DNA of 64,000 nt, taken from assembly GCA_017527205.1 (NCBI GenBank), contig JAFXQK010000078.1, positions 108,108 through 172,107 of the forward strand, read 5' to 3'. Below, one piece after another: positions 51,337 through 59,545 of the stretch (position 1 is its first letter; every line of letters starts with the position of its first letter). Both the position numbers and the translations under genes were made by a program. The DNA comes from Lachnospiraceae bacterium (GTDB lineage Bacteria; Bacillota; Clostridia; Lachnospirales; Lachnospiraceae). The notes under the pieces were generated by a model. It did no database searches. It had not been told where the DNA came from and was given only the letters and a program-made list of their open reading frames with translations.

Positions 51337-52209
51337 TTAAAACATGGAACCCATGCTGTTAATGATCTCGTAGATGATGATCACGAAAAAGGTTGCCAGG
51401 TAACACATCAGCATGGCAAGGGAAAACACCCTCACCTTGGGCGGGATTTTGGCAGCCTTCGCCTTCAGCCTTCGAAGCTCCGCTTCCTTAAAGTCACGGG
51501 TCAGCATCTGAAAGTACGCTCCCCCGTCATCACCGCGGATTACCCCGATCAGTCCCCTCGTCACGTCGCTGATCTGTGCGCTTCCGACGCGCGCCTCAAA
51601 TCTTGTCAGTGCCGCCTCGTAGCTTCCTGATCTCATGTCCGCGCAGAGCACGTCAAGTTCCTTTCGAAACGCGTCACCTGCGTTTCTTTTGTACCTTTCC
51701 AGCATGGAAAGCACGTCCCTTCCGTTTTTCAGTTCCTGCGTGATCGTTGACGCAAAGCGGTACGCCTCGCCCTCGATTGCCTCACGCTTTTCACGAAGCG
51801 CCTCCTCCGCGCTGCCCGTCTCCTTCAGGTAAGTCAGAACGACAAGAACCAGCAGGGGAACCGCAAGCAGCGGCAGGATCCACAGCGCAGGAATAATCAG
51901 CATGGCCCAGGCTCCCGCCTTAAGGACGGCCCTAGCCTGGAATTCCTCCGGCGTCATTTCGATTCCCGCAGCCTTCAGCGTCTTTTCCAGCCTTGCCCTC
52001 TTGTACTCGTTCATCCGAACAAGCCCGGCAAACCTCGTCGCCCCGGCCTCGCAGTAACCTTCAATCACTTCCGAAAGGGGCGTTTCCTTCTTTCCGGCGT
52101 TCCCCATCGCGCGCCCCGTCCGAAGCGTCGGAAGGCGAAGCATCCCGCACAACAGGGAAAAGAGTCCAACGCCAAACGACGTAAAAATCATTAAAATCAA
52201 TATCTTCAT
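51337..52209 (-). CDS. TadC-like pilus assembly membrane protein (T2SSF domain)
   Basis: 290 aa. Membrane helices at about 3-22, 105-130 and 262-285, with a large cytoplasmic helical domain between (about 150-260), the topology of GspF/TadC platform proteins. Motifs: ITQELKNGRDVLSMLERYKR and VRVFSLAMLMCYLATFF. With TadB it forms the inner-membrane platform on which TadA drives pilin assembly. ATG 52209 is preceded by GGGGAGGAG. Second of two T2SSF genes in tandem, as in tad loci. Confidence 0.85.
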   Translation of the reverse strand: MKILILMIFTSFGVGLFSLLCGMLRLPTLRTGRAMGNAGKKETPLSEVIEGYCEAGATRFAGLVRMNEYKRARLEKTLKAAGIEMTPEEFQARAVLKAGAWAMLIIPALWILPLLAVPLLVLVVLTYLKETGSAEEALREKREAIEGEAYRFASTITQELKNGRDVLSMLERYKRNAGDAFRKELDVLCADMRSGSYEAALTRFEARVGSAQISDVTRGLIGVIRGDDGGAYFQMLTRDFKEAELRRLKAKAAKIPPKVRVFSLAMLMCYLATFFVIIIYEIINSMGSMF

Positions 52210-52225
52210 CTGGTCACTCCTCCCC

Positions 52226-53149
52226 TTAATATTCCATCGGCCTCGTCAGCCTGATTACGAACGCCGCCGACACGAAAATCACCGCTCCGCAGATCGCCAT
52301 CATGATCTGGCCGACGATCGTCTGCGTCAGCGCGTGAAACCAGTCCTTATTGAGGAAATACATGAGCGGCACGTTTGAAACGACCAGCACCGCCATGGTG
52401 ATGAATTCCTTTCGGGGTTCCGACAGCATCATCTCCAGCTCCGAGTTTACGATCCTCGCGTCGGAAAGCTTCGTCACGATCGGGACCAGCACTGACTTAA
52501 GCGACCTGTCGTACTGACAGGCCTTCAGCGCGTCCACCCATTCCTCAAACACTGAGTTTTTTATGCTTCCCTTCAGTTCGTCCAGTGCCGCGTCCACGTC
52601 AGGATCAACGAACCTTACCCTGTGAAGAAACCTTTCAAACACCGTCCTGACGGGCGGGTTTAGGTATCCCACGTTCTCCGACACGCTCGTGATCAGGTCC
52701 TCGCACCGAAGGTACGCCGTCGTGATCACGGAAAGCGAAGTCTCCAGCTCCGCGTCAAGGAGCTTACGCCAGTTCCCCGCCGTCAGCCTTACATACCAAA
52801 AAGGCAAAAGGGCAAAACCAACGGCGAGGACGGGAATTAAAAAGTAATTCCCGAACATTGCGGCGACAACTGCACCCGCTCCAAAGAGGCACACGGAAAC
52901 GGTGCAAAGAAGCGGCATCGCGCTGCTTCTTCCCGTATCCTCCAGGATCTGTGAGACTTCCTCCAGCTCCCTTCGAAGCGCAGACTTTTTCTTTTTCTTC
53001 GTCTCCTCCAGGATCTCGTCCCGAATGCTTCCCGATCCTCTTGAAATCCTTCCGAACAGCCCTTCCGCAAAGTCCTCCGGCTTAATGCCGAGGGCAAAAA
53101 ATAGCCCAGCGATCATGCCAAGGGCCGCAACAATCCTAATAGTAATCAT
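52226..53149 (-). CDS. TadB-like pilus assembly membrane protein (T2SSF domain)
   Basis: 307 aa. N-terminal helix (about 4-22), two helices (about 75-118), a cytoplasmic helical domain (about 125-230) and two C-terminal helices (about 240-300), standard for TadB. Motif CEDLITSVSENVGYLNPPVRTVFERFLHRV belongs to the F-domain pattern. The charged stretch RDEILEETKKKKKSALRRELEEV after the first helix is typical. ATG 53149 follows GGAAGAGA. Partner of TadC at 51337-52209. Confidence 0.87.
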   Translation of the reverse strand: MITIRIVAALGMIAGLFFALGIKPEDFAEGLFGRISRGSGSIRDEILEETKKKKKSALRRELEEVSQILEDTGRSSAMPLLCTVSVCLFGAGAVVAAMFGNYFLIPVLAVGFALLPFWYVRLTAGNWRKLLDAELETSLSVITTAYLRCEDLITSVSENVGYLNPPVRTVFERFLHRVRFVDPDVDAALDELKGSIKNSVFEEWVDALKACQYDRSLKSVLVPIVTKLSDARIVNSELEMMLSEPRKEFITMAVLVVSNVPLMYFLNKDWFHALTQTIVGQIMMAICGAVIFVSAAFVIRLTRPMEY

Positions 53150-53229
53150 TCTCTTCCTCCAATCCCGTCATGCCCGTCCTTTCCTTTTTCCGTAATTCCA
53201 ACGCTTCCCTTTCCTCGAATTGCGCGTCC

Positions 53230-54582
53230 TTATTCCCTCGCGCATATTTGTTCAAGCTCCGACTTAGGCATGCCATTCGACAGAAGCCGCCTGCACAGGC
53301 CTTCCGAGGGATCCTCGCCCTTCACGAACGCGCCAGTGATCTTACAGCCTTCATCATTCCTTACCACTTCCTTAATTTCGTACCGATACAGGCTGCGGAA
53401 ATTCCTTTTCCCCTCCGGCGTTACCTCGCACTCCAGAATTTCCATGACCTTTCTCTTCTTGTCATCGAGTTTTTTCGTAAACACGATCACGGGAAATGCC
53501 TCCGTCACCATCTTCATCAGCGTCTCGTCGCCCATGTCGCTGGCCCTCTTGCAAAGGGTCACGATTCTCCCGTAAGTCGCCTCACAGGAATTGGAATGCA
53601 CCGTGCTGATGACCGTGTGTCCGGTTCTCGCCGCCTCCTGTGCCGCATATGCTTCCGATGATCGCATTTCTCCCACGCAGATGATCTCCGGGTCAAAGCG
53701 GAGCGCCACGTCCAGGAGGTCTTCCTGCGACACGTTCATGGACGGGTTTTCGCTTGGTCTCGTCAGCGTGTGCACCACGTTGTTTAGGACCCGTCCATCC
53801 TTCTCGCGCACCAGCGCAAGCTCCCTCGATCCGTTCTCAATCGTAAACACGCGCTTTTCGTTCGGGATGGTGGTAAGCAGCCACCCCGTCAGCGTGGTCT
53901 TCCCGGAGCTGGTCGCTCCAGCAACGCACACGCTCACGCCGTGCCGGATCAACGCGGTCAGGAAGTCAAGCATTCCCTCCGTCGCCGTTCCGCTCCGAAG
54001 GAAGTCATCCTTCGTCAGGTTCTGCGGATTTACGATTCTGATGGAAGCAGCAACGCCGACCTCCTCGTCAACGACGGGTGTCTTCATCACCGCTATTCTC
54101 ACATTCTTCCCGAGGTGTCCCAGCACCACGGGCGACGCGGAGTCCAGCACGTTTCCCGAGGCGTGCAGCATCCTCCGCAGCACGTTGACCGCATGCTCCG
54201 GCGATTCAAAACGCTCCGGCACCTTTACCTCGCGTCCGTCCGCATACTGCACCTGAACGTCCTTCCAGGAATTCACGTTGACCTCCTCCACGCCGTCCGC
54301 CGTCACGTACTTCGTCAGGATCGAATATCCCGCCATTTCCTCATAGATTGCGTCAACCAGCTCTTCCGTCCGATAACCTTTCGCGGAAAGCCCCTGATCC
54401 ATAAGGTACTTCCTTACGTTCCTCTTAAGCAGGTCTCCGGCCGCTTTATCCAACAAAAGTTCGGAATCCGCCTTAGCCACATGACTCCTTACCTCCTCCA
54501 ACACTTCCGCGAAGGTCTTCTCTTCAGCCTTCGCGCCAAAGAAAAGCTCCTGGTTGCTTTCTCCTCTCGTTAAGTCCCTCAC
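53230..54582 (-). CDS. tadA: TadA/CpaF-type secretion ATPase
   Basis: 450 aa hexameric ATPase of the GspE/VirB11 superfamily that powers Tad pilus assembly. Walker A GATSSGKTTLTGWLL at about 221, Asp box EIICVGEMRSSEAYAAQEAARTGH near 295 with the Walker B Glu and the conserved His, N-terminal domain YSILTKYVTADGVEEVNVNSW near 95. This arrangement fits CpaF/TadA more closely than VirB11. Start is GTG 54582, overlapping the previous stop (GTGA) with GGAGG upstream. Confidence 0.93.
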   Translation of the reverse strand: MRDLTRGESNQELFFGAKAEEKTFAEVLEEVRSHVAKADSELLLDKAAGDLLKRNVRKYLMDQGLSAKGYRTEELVDAIYEEMAGYSILTKYVTADGVEEVNVNSWKDVQVQYADGREVKVPERFESPEHAVNVLRRMLHASGNVLDSASPVVLGHLGKNVRIAVMKTPVVDEEVGVAASIRIVNPQNLTKDDFLRSGTATEGMLDFLTALIRHGVSVCVAGATSSGKTTLTGWLLTTIPNEKRVFTIENGSRELALVREKDGRVLNNVVHTLTRPSENPSMNVSQEDLLDVALRFDPEIICVGEMRSSEAYAAQEAARTGHTVISTVHSNSCEATYGRIVTLCKRASDMGDETLMKMVTEAFPVIVFTKKLDDKKRKVMEILECEVTPEGKRNFRSLYRYEIKEVVRNDEGCKITGAFVKGEDPSEGLCRRLLSNGMPKSELEQICARE

Positions 54583-55373
54583 GCCCCAAACACCTCCTCA
54601 CTAAGCCTCGCGATCTCATTACGAAATGACCTGCTTTCCTTGTAGCAAAGCTCACTGAACAGCTCCCCTTCCAGGAACTGCTTCTCCACCTCCAGGGAAT
54701 GCGGAATGCGAAACGCCGCCTTTCCGAGGATTCCGTCCGCGTTCCCCTGCGCCTCGTTCGGCATCACGTTGCCCGCAACCTTTACGTGACCGGCCATGTT
54801 CCACTTGGCATCCGAAAGAAGCGGGAGCTGGCTTGAAAGGTAGCTTACGGACTTTAAGTCGCAACCAGTCATGCGTATCACGGAATCCGCCAGAAGGAGC
54901 GCGTTTGCCGTCAGCACGTCCGTAGCGATTCCGCTCGTGCAGTCCACGATCACGAACGGCGCAACGCCCTCCGCGGCCTTAAGCAGTTCCGCCACCCTAG
55001 CGTCATTAAATGCCGGATGGGTGAAGCGGTTCTCGCCCTTTCTCCAGCCAAGCATGGACAGATACTTGTTCTTTTTGTAAAACACGCAGTTTTCCTTGAC
55101 CAGCTGCTCATCCACGTGCGGAGCCGCCAAAACGCGCCCGAGCGATCCCTCCCCCATCAGGTCGGACGGCGGGCATCCGTATGGAAACACCGGCGTCTCC
55201 GCGTCCGCGAAGATCAGCAGCACGTTCCTTCCCATCCCCGTCAGCCTCTCCGCCATCTTGATCGAGGTCACGGTCTTTCCGCAGTCGCCGCTTCCCCAGA
55301 CCGCGACCGTTCCACCGGGAATCCTGCCTCCGGCCTTTTCGTCCTTCTCCCACTTTCTTTTGCCAAAAGCCAT
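54579..55373 (-). CDS. TadZ/CpaE-like ParA-type ATPase
   Basis: 264 aa. Deviant Walker A WGSGDCGKTVTSIKMAERL at about 22-40, followed by VLLIFADAETPVFPYG and FVIVDCTSGIATDVL (Walker B-like Asp, about 138), the MinD/ParA fold. In tad loci TadZ localises the pilus machinery at the pole; here it probably places the ICE pilus. No receiver domain is present, in contrast to Caulobacter CpaE. ATG 55373 follows GAGGAATT. It lies between CpaB and TadA. Confidence 0.82.
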   Translation of the reverse strand: MAFGKRKWEKDEKAGGRIPGGTVAVWGSGDCGKTVTSIKMAERLTGMGRNVLLIFADAETPVFPYGCPPSDLMGEGSLGRVLAAPHVDEQLVKENCVFYKKNKYLSMLGWRKGENRFTHPAFNDARVAELLKAAEGVAPFVIVDCTSGIATDVLTANALLLADSVIRMTGCDLKSVSYLSSQLPLLSDAKWNMAGHVKVAGNVMPNEAQGNADGILGKAAFRIPHSLEVEKQFLEGELFSELCYKESRSFRNEIARLSEEVFGA

Positions 55374-55386
55374 TGAAAATTCCTCC

Positions 55387-56337
55387 TCACTCCCGTCCGA
55401 TCAGTTCCCCGGCCTTTTTCACGGCATCGCTTCCGGTGGCCGCCGTTGCGGGAAGCTCTCCCGTTGCGATGCGGTTGCCCTCCTGAATCAGGTTCGCGCG
55501 TCCCGTTCCAAGGTAAGTCGCGGTAATCACCGTTCCGTCAGCCCCGACGGTTCTGTATTCCTCGCCATCCTTAAGCTTCTCCTCGGCGGCCGCGTTTAAG
55601 AGTTCCTCGATCTCCGCAAGTGCCCTGTCCTGCTCGTCAATGAACCTCTTCACGTTTGCCGCGTCCCCGCGGTACACGAGGGACAGGTGCATGTTGCCGT
55701 CTTCCTCCAGCATTGCCAGGATCCTGCTCTGCAGGGGAGTCACCAGCACCGTCACGGTGGTCGGCAACTCGCGCTTTCCTTCGTCCTCGTCATCCGAACC
55801 GGCATTCGCCTTCCCGTCGTTTGCGTCATTGCCTGACTTTGCAGTCACCGCGATGACCTCCACGTATTTCAGCTCTGTCGGGATGACCGTCTTTCCCGTC
55901 TTTTGAAAGTCCGGCACGATCACCGACACCACGTCGCCGCTTTTCAGCTTGCCGGACAGTCCCTCTGCAAAGGAGCCTATCGTCACGCTCATCGCCTGCT
56001 TCTTTCCGTCTAGCTTAAAAAGGTACTCGTTCTCCCTCTCCGGCTCGTCCGTCACCTTTCCCGCCAACAGGTAGTCCCCCGCCAGCACGTCCGCAGTCAG
56101 GTACTTTCCCACCGCGTCATCCTTGCCCGTGATCACGTCAGAGGGCAGATTGTACTTCCCGACCTCCACCTCTTCCAGCATGGAAGCCTCCACCTTCGTT
56201 CCCGCCTTCGCGTCCGACCGCATCCTCACGATCATCGCCTTTGCGCTGAAGCCCCTGTTAATGAAGGGCGTCACGACGAAGCAAAGGATCAGGGACGCCG
56301 CGATGCACAGTATTCCCAAAGTCGTTCTGTTTCTCAT
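55387..56337 (-). CDS. CpaB-like Flp pilus assembly protein (SAF domain)
   Basis: 316 aa. Single N-terminal membrane helix (about 8-28), then a SAF domain (about 30-95; AKAGTKVEASMLEEVEVGKYNLPSDVI is its core) and a RcpC/CpaB C-terminal domain with VTVLVTPLQSRILAMLEE (about 200). CpaB proteins guide the pilus through the envelope. A low-complexity Asp/Asn/Gly insert (about 175-195) is specific here. Start ATG 56337 with GTGAGGAG. Neighbours are the prepilin peptidase gene and TadZ. Confidence 0.87.
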   Translation of the reverse strand: MRNRTTLGILCIAASLILCFVVTPFINRGFSAKAMIVRMRSDAKAGTKVEASMLEEVEVGKYNLPSDVITGKDDAVGKYLTADVLAGDYLLAGKVTDEPERENEYLFKLDGKKQAMSVTIGSFAEGLSGKLKSGDVVSVIVPDFQKTGKTVIPTELKYVEVIAVTAKSGNDANDGKANAGSDDEDEGKRELPTTVTVLVTPLQSRILAMLEEDGNMHLSLVYRGDAANVKRFIDEQDRALAEIEELLNAAAEEKLKDGEEYRTVGADGTVITATYLGTGRANLIQEGNRIATGELPATAATGSDAVKKAGELIGRE

Positions 56338-56458
56338 TTTTCTTACTCCTCACTTCAAAAAATCAATTCCATTCTTACGGCACGGTTCTCGCCTTGCTCG
56401 GCGCACTCCGATCTGCATTCCGTCTGCCCTCGGCAAGCAACCTCAGCCCAAGCTTTTC

Positions 56459-56851
56459 TCACCTTGCAACGCAAAAAAGGATCAAAGTTGCGGCAAACAG
56501 GAAGGGGACAAATGGATATGCCCCCTTTTTCCTTCGCAGAAGCCTCATTAAGGCATCCCAGGTGATAAGTCCGATGAGTGCCAGGGTTAAAACCAAAAAT
56601 GCCTTATTTGGGCCAAATACGAGCCCAAGTGCCGCCATGACCTTTACGTCCCCGCCTCCGACTCCCCCGCCGATCACCGCGGCAGCAAAAAGCGGCAGTG
56701 CCGCCAAAACCCCGCCAGGGTAAACAGAAACTGGCGGGATCAGGCTGCATGCTGCAATCGCAAGCGGAAATGCATTGGGAACCGTTCTCGTCCTTGCGTC
56801 CTGCGTGGCACAGGCCAGCAGGATCACAAGGATAAGCGCCTCCCTCATCAT
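56459..56851 (-). CDS. Prepilin peptidase (TadV/CpaA type, A24)
   Basis: 130 aa, four membrane helices, minimal A24 aspartyl protease. The first catalytic Asp is in ACATQDARTRTVPN (about residue 18) and the second in the GGGDVKVMAALG motif (about 66), the G-x-G-D signature. It cleaves the leader of the pilin-like proteins encoded around it. The N-terminal methyltransferase domain of PilD is absent, as usual in Tad systems. ATG 56851 or 56848; its start overlaps the end of the DUF6133 gene. Confidence 0.9.
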   Translation of the reverse strand: MMREALILVILLACATQDARTRTVPNAFPLAIAACSLIPPVSVYPGGVLAALPLFAAAVIGGGVGGGDVKVMAALGLVFGPNKAFLVLTLALIGLITWDALMRLLRRKKGAYPFVPFLFAATLILFCVAR

Positions 56852-57090
56852 CCGTGATAATCGAACATCTCGGTCACGCGCTCGGTCAGGGTGGGCATCA
56901 CCACGTCACCAAAAAGCGCATACAGTCCTGCCAGAAGCAACGCGCCCAATACCACCGCGATCAGGATCTTCACCGCAGTATCCACGTAATTCTCACCCTT
57001 ACAGTCAGCAAGCACGGACAAGGTCTTGTCCTTAACGCCAGCCATTGCCATCTTTGCCATCAACACCTTACTCACAATAAAATCTCTCAC
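56848..57090 (-). CDS. DUF6133 Flp-pilin-like protein
   Basis: 80 aa. A leader of about 30 residues ends in KGENYVDTAVK, then one membrane helix (about 42-64) and a short C-terminus. Size and the G-E-x-Y motif before the helix are those of a Flp/Tad major prepilin; the same motif appears in the DUF4320 protein. Its gene adjoins the prepilin peptidase (4-base overlap). Most likely the main pilin of the ICE pilus. Start is GTG 57090, 8 bases after GGAGG. Confidence 0.82.
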   Translation of the reverse strand: MRDFIVSKVLMAKMAMAGVKDKTLSVLADCKGENYVDTAVKILIAVVLGALLLAGLYALFGDVVMPTLTERVTEMFDYHG

Positions 57091-57183
57091 TCTTGTTTCC
57101 TCCGTTTTTCGTTAGTTTTTTGTTTTACGGAACCAAACCCGAGACTGGTTCCGCATTACCAATATTTAGTTGTATTTCGAACC

Positions 57184-57675
57184 TTACTGGATCACGTTAC
57201 CAGGCAGGTCTCCCGCCATGGGCGCTTCCTGCTGCATTCGGGCTCCGCCAAACACGGCGTCAGCCTGATGGATCTGCATCTGAAGCTCGTACTCTTTAAT
57301 CACGGCTTCCTGAATGGACGACCGCGCCTCCTTCGTCACGGGGAAGAAAATGTCCTTGTACTCGTCCCCGCTCTTGTAGGAAGGCATTGCCACGAACATT
57401 CCGTTACTCCCCTCAACCAGGCGCACGTTCTTCACGCAAAATTCATCGTTGATTGTTACGCTGCACACGCCCTTGATCGCTCCCTCGTTGGGAAATACCC
57501 CAAAGCGCACGGCATACCTGGAAGCCTGATTTACCTTACTTCCGTCCTTCAGCTCACCGGTGGTACCGCGCTTTACCTCTGCCTTCTCGCGCCCTTCCTG
57601 GATTGCCTGCTCCACGGCTTCTTTTTCAGGCTCGGCCGCCTTGCCCTTTACGTCCTTAGTTCCCATCTTTGCCAC
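57184..57675 (-). CDS. SpoVG-family regulator
   Basis: 163 aa. The core VRFGVFPNEGAIKGVCSVTINDEFCVKNVRLV, then EGSNGMFVAMPS and DIFFPVTKEARSSIQEAVIKEYE, matches SpoVG (NNGLFVAMPS signature, DIAHPI, C-terminal helix), a DNA/RNA-binding regulator of sporulation and virulence genes in Firmicutes. N-terminal 50 residues and a C-terminal Gln/Gly tail are extra. Start GTG 57675 lies 8 bases after GGAGG. On the ICE it probably acts as a regulator of transfer genes; a DNA-protein interaction is inferred from the family. Confidence 0.85.
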   Translation of the reverse strand: MAKMGTKDVKGKAAEPEKEAVEQAIQEGREKAEVKRGTTGELKDGSKVNQASRYAVRFGVFPNEGAIKGVCSVTINDEFCVKNVRLVEGSNGMFVAMPSYKSGDEYKDIFFPVTKEARSSIQEAVIKEYELQMQIHQADAVFGGARMQQEAPMAGDLPGNVIQ

Positions 57676-57874
57676 TTTTCCTTCCTCCCTTTTCATTCTC
57701 ACGACATTCTTCCGATAGAAAATGCTCGATAAATTCAAACAGGTTAACCTCTCTGCGCCGTTCATCAACCTCAGACGCGGGGCGTTCCTTCCTCGCCGTC
57801 ATTTCCTTCCTTGCCCTTTCCAGGAACCTTTCCGCATAATAAGCTGCATCCTCCAACAGCTTTCGTTCGCTCAT
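57656..57874 (-). CDS. Small charged hypothetical protein
   Basis: 72 aa, helical, rich in Glu/Arg/Lys (ERKLLEDAAYYAERFLERARKEMTARKERP, then FEFIEHFLSEECREN). No family recognised. ATG 57874 overlaps the preceding stop by 4 bases (ATGA) with AAGGG upstream, and its end overlaps the SpoVG gene start by 20 bases, which supports a real translated gene. Function unknown. Confidence 0.6.
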   Translation of the reverse strand: MSERKLLEDAAYYAERFLERARKEMTARKERPASEVDERRREVNLFEFIEHFLSEECRENEKGGRKSGKDGN

Positions 57875-58443
57875 CTTTTCATTCCCTTCTCCAGCACCTT
57901 CACACCGCATGCCCGCATGAGAAGCGCGTCCAGGTAAAGCATGACCGCACCGTCACTGATAAGCTCTTCGTCACTAAGCTCATCCATCGACACCAGTTCC
58001 TTTTTCATCGCGAACTGCTTGGCCGCAAGATACAAGAAATACGCATCCGTTTTGGCGCCCCTGACGCTGATCAGGTCAAAGGCAATGCCATACTCGCCGA
58101 CATAACCCTTCACCCTGTCCCAGAGCCATTCGTCCGCCGCAAGAAGAAAAACCGCCGCGAGAAAACATCTGTCAGACCTAAGCTTGCCTCCAAGCGGTCC
58201 GCCCAAAAGCTCCCTCATAATCCCCTCGTGCCTTTCGTCACGAAAGGGGGATGCCTTCGCACCCTTTCTCAGTAACTGATAAAGCCTTGCCGGAAGCCCG
58301 TAAGTCAGAAAACGATCGCGGATTTCATTCATGGATTCATCATCCAAGATTTCTTCGATCTCCGCGTCTGACTCCGAGATCCGAATGCTCCTCCCAGGCG
58401 GCTTAAACCTGGGAGGGATTTTCATCTCCTTCTCGTAATTCAT
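57871..58443 (-). CDS. Hypothetical protein, first gene of Tad/T4SS operon
   Basis: 190 aa from ATG 58443; the frame is open further to 58515 without a convincing ribosome site, so the start is uncertain. No family recognised. It has a Pro/Arg-rich beginning (PPRFKPPGRS), a helical middle (FLTYGLPARLYQLLRKGAKASPF) and ends acidic. No membrane segment. First gene behind element C and the boxA-like site; overlaps the next gene by 4 bases. Confidence 0.6.
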   Translation of the reverse strand: MNYEKEMKIPPRFKPPGRSIRISESDAEIEEILDDESMNEIRDRFLTYGLPARLYQLLRKGAKASPFRDERHEGIMRELLGGPLGGKLRSDRCFLAAVFLLAADEWLWDRVKGYVGEYGIAFDLISVRGAKTDAYFLYLAAKQFAMKKELVSMDELSDEELISDGAVMLYLDALLMRACGVKVLEKGMKR

Positions 58444-58623
58444 CCTTAAGTCTCTCTTTCCATATTCAGTTTTTATAAGAAAACGTTCGTCCTTCGATGC
58501 CGTTCCCTGCCCCAATGTCTTAGCGGCGTCGTCACCCGGCAGGTCCGGCCGTCCCCGCGGAATGCAGGAATCAAAAGCCGGATAAGCGCCGAATGCGGTA
58601 TCTTCGTCGAAAACGAACTATGC

Positions 58624-58637
58624 AGTTTTCAAAGAAC
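58624..58637 (-). promoter_or_regulatory. boxA-like antitermination sequence
   Basis: Minus strand GTTCTTTGAAAACT (58637-58624), within GGTTCTTTGAAAACTGCA. It matches the Bacillus rRNA leader boxA (TGTTCTTTGAAAACT) at 14 of 15 positions (all but the first base). It lies about 180 bases upstream of the first gene of the long Tad/T4SS operon. Confidence 0.6.
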
Positions 58638-58656
58638 CGTGAGGGTCATTTTTCAT

Positions 58657-58715
58657 GCCCTTCACAAGTCGGACCGCAAAGGTCCGTTTTCTTAACCAGT
58701 TTTGAAAAAAATTTT
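58657..58715 (-). promoter_or_regulatory. Shared 60-bp ICE leader element, copy C
   Basis: Plus-strand CCCTTCAC, 26 bases, TTAACC, same spacing as copies A and B; GGTTAA then 20 bases then CGACTT and GTGAAGGG on the minus strand. Contains a hairpin CGGACC-GCAAA-GGTCCG (58670-58686). Overlaps the stop of the sigma-like gene. Confidence 0.6.
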
Positions 58716-59404
58716 TAATTTTCGTAAAAATCTTTTTTCAGCCGATCGCGAAACCTAACGACAACCTCGCACGCCTTCTTATAATTCTTGCAGACGGCAG
58801 GTTCCGAAACTCCGAGGATTTTCGCCGCATCCTTGTGCTTTAATCCGCGGCAATGAATCAGGCAGTAGGTCGTCCACTGTGCAGGACTCATTTCCTTACT
58901 GAGCTTTTCAAAAACTTTGCCGCGCTTTTCACGGTCAACCTCATCTTCCATGTTCTTTGTGAAGTTGATTTCAATTCCAAGCGAAGCCAAGTCCTCGGAA
59001 ATGCCGCTGTAGGAAAACTCCACGTGATCGCTTTCCTTCTTCACGCGGTTGTACATGATCCGGTCATTCCCCTCCAGGGTCAGTCCCATCGACCAGTCCT
59101 CGCTCATGATCACGTCATTTCGCACCAGGCCATCGCAACAACCCTCGCACTCCGAAGAAACGCCCTCATAGTTCCAGTTCTTGTTCCGCAGGTCATCCAG
59201 GTGAAACACCGTGTACCTGTCATCTTCCTCATAAAGAACGTATCCGCTCTCGTATACCTTTACCGACACCTTAATCGCGCCGTTGCCAAGCGTTGCGTCA
59301 TGTCTGGCAACCAGCCCTTCATGTCTTGCAAGAAGCTGACTCCTGTTCAAATTTCCTGCAGCCTTCTTGCCCCTTACCTGTTTGCAAAGTTCCCTTAAAG
59401 TCAT
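58715..59404 (-). CDS. Sigma-70 region 4-like regulator
   Basis: 229 aa. The C-terminal 60 residues (SPAQWTTYCLIHCRGLKHKDAAKILGVSEPAVCKNYKKA) form a sigma-70 region 4 helix-turn-helix. The N-terminal part is unusual: MTLRELCKQVRGKK, a YTVFHLDDL segment and a CEGCCDGL Cys cluster at about 115. No region 2 was recognised, so it may be a sigma-like activator or DNA-binding protein rather than a full sigma factor. ATG 59404 has AAAGGCGG 8 bases upstream; a GTG at 59506 would add a hydrophobic leader. A CCGCC/GGCGG hairpin overlaps the ribosome site, possibly gating translation. Promoter element B lies upstream. Confidence 0.75.
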   Translation of the reverse strand: MTLRELCKQVRGKKAAGNLNRSQLLARHEGLVARHDATLGNGAIKVSVKVYESGYVLYEEDDRYTVFHLDDLRNKNWNYEGVSSECEGCCDGLVRNDVIMSEDWSMGLTLEGNDRIMYNRVKKESDHVEFSYSGISEDLASLGIEINFTKNMEDEVDREKRGKVFEKLSKEMSPAQWTTYCLIHCRGLKHKDAAKILGVSEPAVCKNYKKACEVVVRFRDRLKKDFYEN

Positions 59405-59545
59405 AAAAATAACCGCCTTTCCACGGGCGGCCGTCAGCATGACTTGCATTGCAAACACCACAATCAGAGGCAGCAGCGCACCCGTTTTTTTTGATGCGCT
59501 TACCACTGCCCCTTTCTAATGACTAATTCTCCGTTTTCAATTAAC

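Noticed and set aside
57129..57152. Hairpin GGAACCA/TGGTTCC between SpoVG and pilin genes as terminator
   Set aside because: On the transcribed strand it is followed by an A-rich, not a T-rich, run; may be an RNA structure but not an intrinsic terminator.
56854..57732. 292-codon plus-strand open frame
   Set aside because: Runs antisense through three overlapping minus genes with clear ribosome sites; no start signal of its own.
59405..59506. N-terminal hydrophobic extension of the sigma-like protein from GTG 59506
   Set aside because: The ribosome site is too close to GTG 59506, and a membrane segment is not expected in this family; ATG 59404 fits better, though the alternative is not excluded.
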